Source: Arthrobacter sp. StoSoilB5 (GTDB taxonomy: Bacteria; Actinomycetota; Actinomycetes; Actinomycetales; Micrococcaceae). Taken from it: DNA of 64,000 nucleotides. Both the position numbers and the translations under genes were made by a program. This document shows, piece by piece, positions 35,701 to 41,875 of the stretch (position 1 is the first letter of the stretch; the number at the start of each line of letters is the position of its first letter). The DNA is taken from contig NZ_AP024646.1 in assembly GCF_019977235.1 (NCBI RefSeq), positions 2,790,001 through 2,854,000 of the forward strand. Reading direction: 5' to 3'. The notes below the pieces were generated by a model. The model ran no database searches. It had not been told where the DNA came from and was given only the letters and a program-made list of their open reading frames with translations.

Positions 35701-35776
35701 ATGCGTCTCGGCCCTGGCCGCTATAGGGACTCAACCAGCGAGGGAGACGAAGGCCCTCCTTGACCAACTGCGCTAG
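32756..35776 (+). CDS. large STAND-ATPase transcriptional regulator with C-terminal winged helix and BTAD
   Basis: A 1006-residue regulator with MalT/SARP-like layout. It has a Walker A motif CATAGAGKTTAV near residues 45-57, a Walker B-like ITLVLDQVD near 130, and an NB-ARC-type middle. A long helical TPR-like region spans about 350-760. A winged helix follows at about 780-865 (CYELLAYLASIG, TSRSYLRQVIHQLRSVLP), and then a bacterial transcriptional activation domain to the end. It lacks the C-terminal LuxR HTH of MalT; DNA binding would use the winged helix. AGGAG at 32745-32749 places the GTG at 32756. It is divergent from the ureide-type operon and probably activates it when ligand triggers ATP-dependent assembly. 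Confidence 0.87.
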   Translation: MSMEHTLPLLRGKLTPPPLPEILVNRPRLDTSIQSRLDALPVLMVCATAGAGKTTAVRHALRYDERTAWLTIDAADASPGRLLTYIAAALAPFAAEIPELVKYAFSSQAPHGEVAGLLVEALLGDSRITLVLDQVDRIADHPHAMDVIDHLMRFAPTNVRIILISRNAITLPSSAVPGSERLDFLIDRELAFTREEARAALEISGGSTDDIDAVMESTGGWVVGVLFAGTTAKPIKLALQPEIDPLHAYLWTHVLQGLDNELREFAITTSVLAAVDAPRATALGLERSEGFLTELRAHRIPAVWVPGGKTVRYHPVLRDYLLVLLERRPRADVVALRILFGKLLASEGFLVEATEELLSVGAYGEALPYAEQAIGTLIDRRDYDVADRWLEALAGHGQAALSPLTTAELMLAVAREEYWRGVRIADQLEAMGQREALARSSSNAAAMMIWCYYHACRVEDITRVLAVAQDGPELEAARYLLTLIDEQPATVFPSSTTSVYVDGLVLRLRYWRGELAAASAPTRNPATDAVVAPWRVAALRAVGELDEAHRLYERVEAAGVLTAGLRAVVGAELYTDMGREDEARSCIAQGRAEARRNGSLVWDLFSQLSEAKLELRLRRDPLRARQVLDALEGHASSRVYQSTAEQIDVWQGLCNLILREYESARIRLQRAMESMRVSGRVLELPIAAVYLAEAAWHCDDEETSDAASDIALAAAHQQGTDEVLLRALREFPEVLSRRLDGLANSDTDWHRLGSRILNEDSRQVLSSTVIVQLHEFGTPRILVGEMEAKPRIAKCYELLAYLASIGSMSATRSQLLDALFDGQDTNTSRSYLRQVIHQLRSVLPDGVGPFVSNDTVGLADFVSVESDAKRFEQVAQRARSNDPRARLEEIQAALPILASGEYLPKAKSDWFEVRRAEIQATSAALRLESAQLAFDLGAYAQADNFAESVLTDEPLREAAWRLRMRAASALGSHDDVLMMYTECVSALAAIGTQPARETKALLDQLR

Positions 35777-35992
35777 AACAGGTGGGGCGAGGCGCAACTG
35801 AGCACACTCCGGCGCGGAGACAGCGGCGCAACAGGCTGTCCAAGCAGAGGCGGCAGCTTCCCAGAGTCTGGCAGGCGTCCGGTTTTAAGACAGCGGAAGG
35901 CAGGGCTTTGTGCCCTACAGCTGGCCGCGACAGGACTCTAGCCTTGAACAGGCAGGATGGCGGGTCCGCCTGACCAGATCCGGGAGGCTTTG

Positions 35993-36670
35993 GTGAAGAC
36001 TACAACAACAAGCATCATCGCCGGCGTCATTCTTATGACGATGGGCGTTCTATTGCTTCTGGACCAGCTCGGTCTCATTGGAAGCGGGGCATATGTGCCG
36101 CCGCTTACTTTCACCGCGGTGGGAGGCATCTTTGTGGCCGTCTTCGTCCGCCGGCGCGGAAATTGGTGGGCAGCAATCCCAGCCTCTGTGTTCTTGGGCC
36201 TGGCCGCAGTCATCGCCACCAGCCAATTCGCGGAGGGACGCGCTGCCGGAGCGATTTTGTTCCTGTTCATGGCATCGGGATTTGGAGCGGTCTATCTCAG
36301 GGAGCGCAGTCACTGGTGGGCGCTCATTCCCTGTGGAGTCATGCTGATCCTGGCAGTGGTTGCAAGCCTCCCTGAGCAGCTGCAGGGCACACCTGCTGCA
36401 GCAGTCCTGTTCCTCGGGCTGGCGGCCACTTTCGCTCTGCTTTCCTTGGTTCCGGTCCCCGGCGATGGTGGCACCGAACGAATGAAGTGGCCTCTTATTC
36501 CGGCCGCAGTGCTTGGGCTGCTGGGTGGGGTTCTCGCCTTCCAGTCCGCTGCCCTGCTCATTGCCGGAGATTTCATCGTTCTGGCCGTAGTGATCCTGGC
36601 GGGGATCGGCTTGTTGGTCTACGGCTACCGCGCCCGCAACAACGAGGAGTACAAAGCCCGCGGACGGTAA
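35993..36670 (+). CDS. multi-pass membrane protein, LiaF/DUF5668-like N-terminus
   Basis: A 225-residue protein with seven or eight hydrophobic segments arranged in repeating pairs. Several pairs end in short basic loops with WW (RGNWWAAIP, RSHWWALIP), indicating internal repeats. The first segment (SIIAGVILMTMGVLLLLDQLGLIG) resembles the LiaI/LiaF-type TM region of envelope-stress proteins. GGGAGG at 35982-35987 supports the GTG at 35993 over an earlier ATG at 35957. Gene is isolated from its neighbours; function unknown beyond membrane location. Confidence 0.75.
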   Translation: MKTTTTSIIAGVILMTMGVLLLLDQLGLIGSGAYVPPLTFTAVGGIFVAVFVRRRGNWWAAIPASVFLGLAAVIATSQFAEGRAAGAILFLFMASGFGAVYLRERSHWWALIPCGVMLILAVVASLPEQLQGTPAAAVLFLGLAATFALLSLVPVPGDGGTERMKWPLIPAAVLGLLGGVLAFQSAALLIAGDFIVLAVVILAGIGLLVYGYRARNNEEYKARGR

Positions 36671-36792
36671 TGTCGGGCGCCACCCCCAAATCCGACCGCT
36701 GCCGGTGCCTGGCCGTAAAACTTACCAGCGGCGCTGAGCCCCCTGAAGTACCACCGTTTCCAATCAGATGGATGCCCGCTAGCCTCTCTTTC

Positions 36793-38253
36793 ATGAGCAG
36801 AACGTCGGCACGGGCCCCGGATACCGCCGCAGGGGAGCGCGTGCTGATCCTGTCTGCAGGGGTTGGTGCGGGGCACAACAGCGCAGCTGCGGCGGTGCAG
36901 CAGGCGTGCACCGCGCGCGCCGACGTCGCCGAGGTGCAGGTGCTGGACGTGCTTCAGGTCAGTAGCGTCCTATACCGCGCACTGTTGGCGAAGGGTTACT
37001 TCGTCCTGGTCGAGGGCCTGCCCTGGCTGGTCGAGTGGGGTTACGACGTCAGCAACCCGCCGTTCCGCCGCCGCGGCCCAATCGACCCCTGGACGCGCGT
37101 GAACGCCGGTCCTGTCGTCAGCGCGATCAAGAGGTTCAGACCGACCGCGATCGTGTGTACGCACTTCCTGCCCGCTCAGCTGCTGGCGTCTCTGCTCTTA
37201 CGCGGCGTAGTTGACGCGAGGACCGCCGTCGTGACAACGGACTATGACTTCCAGGGCCTGTGGCTCTCAAGCGCGTTCCACGCGCTTTTCGTGGCCAGGG
37301 AGGAAGGGCGGGTGGAGCTCCTGGCACTTGGTCTGCCTCCCGACCGGGTAGCGGCGACGGGTATCCCCATCGCCACGCAGCCTGATTTAGTGCAGGTGCG
37401 CGATGCCAGCGAGCCGCCGATGCTGCTGATCTCGGCGGGCGCTACCGGCGGGGACTATGCCTTGGCAGTGGTGCGGCAGACGATGCACATGCGTTCGGCA
37501 TTCAGGGCCACCGTAGTGTGCGGGAACAACGATAGGCTGCGGCACCGCATCGAGCAGCTGGTGGCGCCCGCTGGCGACCGCTACCGCGTGCTCGGGTTCA
37601 CGGCGGAGATGCCGCAGCTGTTGCATCGCGCGGACCTGTTTGTGGGCAAACCCGGCGGGCTTTCGGCGTCGGAGTGCATGGCTGCAGGCTTGCCTATGGT
37701 TCTTGTAAACCCTATCCCGGGTCAAGAGGTTCGCAACGGCGATTACCTGATGGAGCAGGGTGCGGCCGTCCGTTGCAACAGCACCGCGACGATCGGCTGG
37801 AAGATCGACGAGGTGCTGCGCGAGCCAGGCCGCCTGCCACGAATGAGGGCAGCGGCGCAACGAACCGGCCGCCCTGACGCCGCGGCGGACGTGCTGAGCG
37901 GTTTGCTGGGCGGGCCGTTACGTCCACTGGTCGTGACCCGCGCGGCGCAAAGGACAGTTCTTGCCGCAAGCGAGCAGCGCTTCGTTGCGACCGATCTCAC
38001 GGGACCCTCCGCATTGGTCCGCTTGGTCGACCGGGCTACGGGTAGCACGATAGCGCTGCTGCAAGCCGAGGAGCTGGGGGATCTGCAGAAACGGTACGCG
38101 GCGCCCACCGGGGACCTCGTGCTGCGGCGCGGCAGGGCCCCCGCATGGCCTCGGTGGGAGGAGCGGCGGCTGCTCCGCGCCATTCTGCGCGGCGACGATG
38201 CACTACCTGTCCGCGGCGTAGGGCCGGAGACGCCCTTCCACACCCTCCCTTGA
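36793..38253 (+). CDS. MGDG synthase/MurG-like glycosyltransferase
   Basis: A 486-residue GT-B fold glycosyltransferase. The N-terminal domain begins with VLILSAGVGAGHNSAAAAV, the glycine-rich start typical of diacylglycerol glucosyl/galactosyltransferases. The C-terminal donor site reads LFVGKPGGLSASECMAAGLPMVLVNP. An extra C-terminal part of about 110 residues (after GPLRPLV) is not recognised. The start at 36793 is chosen because TAGCCT (36780-36785) is 7 nt upstream, the leaderless pattern; an ATG at 36772 is the alternative. Probably modifies a lipid or cell-envelope acceptor; substrate unknown. Confidence 0.8.
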   Translation: MSRTSARAPDTAAGERVLILSAGVGAGHNSAAAAVQQACTARADVAEVQVLDVLQVSSVLYRALLAKGYFVLVEGLPWLVEWGYDVSNPPFRRRGPIDPWTRVNAGPVVSAIKRFRPTAIVCTHFLPAQLLASLLLRGVVDARTAVVTTDYDFQGLWLSSAFHALFVAREEGRVELLALGLPPDRVAATGIPIATQPDLVQVRDASEPPMLLISAGATGGDYALAVVRQTMHMRSAFRATVVCGNNDRLRHRIEQLVAPAGDRYRVLGFTAEMPQLLHRADLFVGKPGGLSASECMAAGLPMVLVNPIPGQEVRNGDYLMEQGAAVRCNSTATIGWKIDEVLREPGRLPRMRAAAQRTGRPDAAADVLSGLLGGPLRPLVVTRAAQRTVLAASEQRFVATDLTGPSALVRLVDRATGSTIALLQAEELGDLQKRYAAPTGDLVLRRGRAPAWPRWEERRLLRAILRGDDALPVRGVGPETPFHTLP

Positions 38254-38573
38254 TAGGCGTCTTTCTCATCAATGCCCGGGATCCGGGGAGGGGGAACTCC
38301 TGCCGGACGCGCCCAATATCGAGCGGCTTCCAGTCAGGAATCAAAGTCGTCTTTCTGAGGATGGAGAACGACTCTTCGCGGCTGCCGCAATGTGTTCACT
38401 AGTGAAAGCATCCTTGTCGCAAGAATAAACGCTCAGGACACACCAAAGTCCCCGCCGTGGCTGCGGGGAGTGCGGTCTCCGGAACCCACGACGGCGGCCT
38501 GCCGCCGTCGTGGGTTGCCTCCTTGGCGGACGTGCGTCCTGCTACGCCAACCCCGCGTCAGGACCGGCTCAGG
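38254..38573. other. 320-bp convergent intergenic region
   Basis: Lies between the stops of the glycosyltransferase and the universal stress protein. It contains no gene. The only strong structure is the 15-bp perfect hairpin at 38483-38516. Confidence 0.7.
38483..38516. terminator. strong bidirectional hairpin terminator
   Basis: A perfect 15-bp stem (AACCCACGACGGCGG and its complement) closes a 4-base loop between two convergent genes, 58 bp past the stress-protein stop and 230 bp past the glycosyltransferase stop. There is no U-run on either side, as is common in actinobacteria. Confidence 0.75.
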
Positions 38574-39443
38574 CTAGTCCATCTCCGGAGTGTTTTCCGG
38601 CGGGATGACGATGGTGGGGCACGGCAAATGAGTAAGGACTCCGTGAACCGTCGAACCAAGCAGCAGGCGTGCGAAACCTCCGCGTCCCCGGCTCCCCACC
38701 ACCAGCAACCTTGCGTTGGCGGCTGCCTCCACCAATGCCCGCACCGGTTCCTTGTGTGGCTCCGAAACCCTCTTGATGGTCAGGTCGGGATAGGAGTTGC
38801 TGAGTCCGGCAACCGTCTCAGACAATACAATGCGCTCCTGTTCGCTGATCAACTGCCTGAGTTCCGCTGGTGCCAAACCGGCATCCGTGACCGGATCAGG
38901 GGCGTTGTACGCATGAAGCACGGTGAGTTCCTGGCCCTCGCGGTCCGCTTCCGCGGCTGCGAAGGCAACGGCCCTGAGGGAGTGCTCCGAACCGTCCACG
39001 CCAACCACGATTCCGTGCCGGTCCTCTTCGTCGTTTGCCGTTCCGACAACGGCCACCGGGCCCGCCGAAGCGCCGGCTATTTGCAGGGCCCGGTCTGTCA
39101 TGGAGCCGCCAAGGTGGGGGCTGCCCGAACCGATCACCATCAGCGACGTCTTCCGGGCGTACTCACCAAGTGCCGCTGCCACACTTCCGGTGAGCAGCTC
39201 GGTTGTGGACTTGACGTGGAAACGCTGCCTGACACGTGCCTCAGCCGCTTGCAGGAGGTTTTCGCCGGATTGGGCGAGGGAACGCCTCCACGAAGCGGGC
39301 TCAACCAGCCAACGATCATCCATGACATGGAGGATCGCAAGCGGCGCATGCCGTTTTTCGGCACGCCGACCAGCCCAAAGCAGGGCGGCTTCACTTTGGG
39401 TAGAGTCCTTTACGCCGACGGCGATGGTGTGGTCGTTGCTCAT
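38574..39443 (-). CDS. two-domain universal stress protein
   Basis: A 289-residue protein with two UspA domains (about residues 1-140 and 150-285). The second has the ATP-binding pattern GVDGSEHS at its start and VVGSRGRGGFARLLLGSTV near its end. The first is more divergent (GVKDSTQSE, VIGSGSPHLGG). Two-domain Usps of this type belong to the DosR regulon in mycobacteria, which fits the rest of this island. It is the last leftward gene before the 15-bp terminator. No box is visible directly before its start, so it may be read from upstream genes. Confidence 0.9.
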   Translation of the reverse strand: MSNDHTIAVGVKDSTQSEAALLWAGRRAEKRHAPLAILHVMDDRWLVEPASWRRSLAQSGENLLQAAEARVRQRFHVKSTTELLTGSVAAALGEYARKTSLMVIGSGSPHLGGSMTDRALQIAGASAGPVAVVGTANDEEDRHGIVVGVDGSEHSLRAVAFAAAEADREGQELTVLHAYNAPDPVTDAGLAPAELRQLISEQERIVLSETVAGLSNSYPDLTIKRVSEPHKEPVRALVEAAANARLLVVGSRGRGGFARLLLGSTVHGVLTHLPCPTIVIPPENTPEMD

Positions 39444-39482
39444 TGTTGTTGCCTGCTTTCGTCAAGTTGGAGTGAGTGGCGT

Positions 39483-39838
39483 TCAGGCCATTTGTCGTGA
39501 GGATTCCAGGATCCGGACGTGGCAGGGGACCCTCGCCGGATCCGTCGCGAGGGGCAGCATGCCGTTCCTGGAGACCTCCTTGAGCTGGCCCAGTGCCTCG
39601 GCGGTTATGCTGGCAAGGCTGAGATCCACGGAGATATCGACGCCGGGAACGGCCGTGTTGACCCGACGCACCACCGCAAAGATGACCGGGATGTTCTGGG
39701 TGGAGATGTGACCGCGGACAATGAGGCAGGCAGCCGGATAGTCCGGCTCCAACTTGACCACCATCTGCAGTTTCCCGGTGCCTTGGGCGCGTCGCTGATG
39801 ACCGTCTGCCCTGTGACCTTGATGGAGGCCACGGTCAC
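39483..39838 (-). pseudogene. STAS-like small protein with a probable frameshift
   Basis: From 39764 an in-frame 93-residue product (KLEPDYPAACLIVRGHIS, VPGVDISVDLSLASI, LGQLKEVSRNGMLPLA) has the strand-helix alternation of STAS domains. No ribosome site precedes that ATG. Another frame starting at 39838 supplies a sensible N-terminus (TVASIKVTGQTVISDAPKAPG) that would join it if one A were added in the GGGAAAC run at about 39771-39777. Either the gene has lost one base or translation starts internally. Function not known. Confidence 0.45.
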
Positions 39839-39871
39839 CCTTGCGTGGATTGTCGTCTCGGGTCGGCATGG

Positions 39872-40360
39872 TCAGTCAGCCTGCACTGCTCCGACTACGG
39901 GCCAGACGACGCGGGTCTGCCACTTGCCGGGGTTCGGTTCCTTTTCCGGATCACTCAGGTAGAACTCCCACATTGTGTCGGAGGGCGTCATTCCTTCCGC
40001 ACTCATTCGCTCAAGAATAAGTGCGTACGTCCTTTCCAAAGTGTCATAGGGTCCTTTGTGGACGGCCTCGAACGCGTCCGACTCCGGCAGCCGGCCACTG
40101 ATGACGTCCCCGGCAGCGGAGAAGTTCGGGGTAACAGTAAACCCCGCCTCCACATCCACGGTGTCAGTAGGCATGCCGTGGTAGAGGGCAAAAGGTGGGC
40201 CTGTGGGGCTGGCGTGTTGGGCCTGGGCAGCGGCCATGACTGCACCGAAGGCACGGCCGAAGAATTCTGTCAGGTTGGCCATTGGCACGCGCTCGCGGAC
40301 CACCGCAGTGGGCTGCTCGGATGTCTTAATCAGTCTGGGTTCTAGATCGATGGTGCTCAT
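39872..40360 (-). CDS. GyrI-like effector-binding domain protein
   Basis: A 162-residue stand-alone GyrI/SOUL-like (AraC effector-binding) domain. Family pattern: PTAVVRERVPMANLTEFFGRAF at the N-terminus, FALYHGMP, DVEAGFTV, AFEAVHKGPYDTLERTY and WEFYLSDPEKEPNPGKWQT at the C-terminus. Such proteins bind small hydrophobic or cationic molecules, and some hydrolyse them. A weak DosR-like box lies upstream at 40396-40409. It sits among stress-island genes; its ligand is unknown. Confidence 0.85.
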   Translation of the reverse strand: MSTIDLEPRLIKTSEQPTAVVRERVPMANLTEFFGRAFGAVMAAAQAQHASPTGPPFALYHGMPTDTVDVEAGFTVTPNFSAAGDVISGRLPESDAFEAVHKGPYDTLERTYALILERMSAEGMTPSDTMWEFYLSDPEKEPNPGKWQTRVVWPVVGAVQAD

Positions 40361-40395
40361 GTCTCAAGATTTCCCTGACCATGCAGCAACCGACA

Positions 40396-40409
40396 GGGCC
40401 GAACGACTC
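40396..40409. promoter_or_regulatory. weak DosR-like box before the GyrI-like gene
   Basis: GGGCCGAACGACTC shares about 9 of 14 positions with GGGACTWWAGTCCC and lies 36 bp upstream of the start at 40360. Weakest of the set. Confidence 0.25.
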
Positions 40410-40441
40410 TAAAACGTAGGCAGTGAACGTCCGTACCGGTC

Positions 40442-40810
40442 TTATGCAGCATCAAAGGCCTCCTGCAGCCACTGGGCCACTTCCACATCAACCATCCCAG
40501 GATCCCGAAGCTCCAGATGATGCATCCACACCGAGGGGGCGGGGTGGGCTACCTGCTTGAACCTGTGGGATCCGAGCTCGTGCGGCAGCGCCAAGGACAA
40601 GACGACAGGAACCGTTGATTTCACATATTTGCCAGGGCGCCAAAGGAAGGCGAAACCACGCCGGCGTCGGAGGGCGATCTGGCTCTTTGAAACGCGGACC
40701 GATATCGGCCCGAGGCCGGAGATCGCGTTGAAGACCGCGTTGCAGATCGCCAGTCCTTGGGGCGATCCATCGAAAAATGCCACAGCATCGGATGGAAGGG
40801 CAGGGCTCAC
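40442..40810 (-). CDS. DUF5655 domain protein
   Basis: A 122-residue protein of the DUF5655 family. The conserved core is visible: ISVRVSKSQIALRRRRGFAF followed by WRPGKYVK, VPVVLSLALPHELGSHRFKQ and APSVWMHHLEL. No catalytic motif is recognised. It lies between the GyrI-like gene and the pyridoxamine-oxidase-like gene on the same strand, with gaps of about 80 bp on each side. Function unknown. Confidence 0.82.
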   Translation of the reverse strand: MSPALPSDAVAFFDGSPQGLAICNAVFNAISGLGPISVRVSKSQIALRRRRGFAFLWRPGKYVKSTVPVVLSLALPHELGSHRFKQVAHPAPSVWMHHLELRDPGMVDVEVAQWLQEAFDAA

Positions 40811-40887
40811 AACGCCCTGCCAAGGCTTCGAAGCAGCAGTCTGGCGCCCAGTGCCATCACCGCCCGCTATGGCTGCAACGGCCGGAC

Positions 40888-41358
40888 TTACTCCAAGCCT
40901 GCGCGGGTTGCGTCGTCCAGCGGAGTTCGCAGCGACATGGGAGCCGAGAGATCAAAGCGCCTGCCGGTGACGGATTGGGGGACTACCCGGTACAAAAGGT
41001 CTTGGCCAACGCCTTGCCAAGGGAAGAGGGAACGTTTGACTTCATCCAAGGTGGGACCGCCCGGACCTGCCTCGCCGGCTGCGCCTTTCACTACTACGCT
41101 CCAGGCCATGCCGAATTCTGCGCTCACCGAGTCGGCTTCAAGGGCAACAACGGCGTTGTCTTCAATAGCCTGCTGCTTGGTTCCCATACTGGTCCGAAAG
41201 ACGATTGTCCGGTTGTCCACGGCGAAATTCACCGGAAAGATGTCCGGGTGGCCGTCCACGATCACGGAGAGTCGCCCAACATTCGTTTCGCCAAGAAGCC
41301 TCCAGCAATCGTCGGCTTCGAGGACTTCTGCCTCAGGCACTATGTTCTTGTCGGTCAT
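40888..41358 (-). CDS. pyridoxamine 5'-phosphate oxidase-fold (PPOX) protein
   Basis: A 156-residue split-barrel flavin-binding-type protein. Seen: DCWRLLGETNVGRLSVIVDGHPDIFPVNFAVD, where a conserved LL..(T/N)VGR start precedes the barrel, and IVFRTSMGTK. Similar short PPOX proteins occur in mycobacterial dormancy regulons. Its start overlaps the end of the membrane-protein gene by 26 bp, and the best DosR-like palindrome of the window (41394-41407) lies 36 bp upstream, so it can be transcribed on its own. A paralog begins at 63764 (CWELLRSQTTGRVGFVHHGR). Cofactor (FMN or F420) undetermined. Confidence 0.87.
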   Translation of the reverse strand: MTDKNIVPEAEVLEADDCWRLLGETNVGRLSVIVDGHPDIFPVNFAVDNRTIVFRTSMGTKQQAIEDNAVVALEADSVSAEFGMAWSVVVKGAAGEAGPGGPTLDEVKRSLFPWQGVGQDLLYRVVPQSVTGRRFDLSAPMSLRTPLDDATRAGLE

Positions 41359-41866
41359 GCGGCGATCCTACGGCGGCTCGTTTGCGCCTAACAGGGCCCA
41401 AAGTCCCGTCGCGCGATCCGTTCGCTGCCACGCGCGATGCCGGGTCTTGCCGACCAGTTGGGGGAATGACACCGAGCAGAAGCAACAGCAGCCCCAGTTC
41501 TGCCAGGCCCGCACCGAAGTAGACGGCTTGCAACGCGCTGAACGGGATTACGGACATCTGCACGAAGATCCATACCAGGATGGAATAGGCAGCTGTGGTG
41601 GCTGCAGGACTGGCGTAGCGACTGCGCTTGAGGAGCAGGACGAAGGCGGCCGTATGGAGGCCTCCCACAACGCATGCGAGCAAGATTCCGGGAACCAGAT
41701 AGGTGCTGAAAGGGGAGCCTTCCAGGTATTCAGCCGGCAGTTGTATCTCCGCAGGCAGTCCGAGGCGTTCCGGACCGAGCCACGATCCAAGGGCCATGGT
41801 GAGGCCACCGGCTATGGAAGTCGCGGCTACGAAGCCGAGGATGATCAGAAGCAGCACAATGGTCAT
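41333..41866 (-). CDS. small multi-pass membrane protein
   Basis: A 177-residue protein with four hydrophobic segments: residues 1-25 (VLLLIILGFVAATSIAGG), about 58-80, 88-108 and 112-135. A basic soluble tail of about 40 residues follows. No family recognised. It starts 9 bp after the stop of the CtpF-like ATPase and is probably the end of the long leftward unit. Its tail codons contain the DosR-like box of the next gene, so the C-terminal end may be constrained by regulation rather than protein function. Confidence 0.7.
   Translation of the reverse strand: MTIVLLLIILGFVAATSIAGGLTMALGSWLGPERLGLPAEIQLPAEYLEGSPFSTYLVPGILLACVVGGLHTAAFVLLLKRSRYASPAATTAAYSILVWIFVQMSVIPFSALQAVYFGAGLAELGLLLLLLGVIPPTGRQDPASRVAANGSRDGTLGPVRRKRAAVGSPHDRQEHSA
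41394..41407. promoter_or_regulatory. DosR-like box before the PPOX gene
   Basis: GGGCCCAAAGTCCC reads GGGACTTTGGGCCC on the minus strand, 12 of 14 matches to the DosR consensus GGGACTWWAGTCCC. It is 36 bp upstream of the PPOX start. Best example in the window; DosR recognition is inferred. Confidence 0.55.
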
Positions 41867-41875
41867 GTCTTCCTC

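Noticed and set aside
38439..38452. DosR-like half-site CACACCAAAGTCCC
   Set aside because: One half is good, but it lies between two convergent stops, not upstream of a gene, so it is probably chance.
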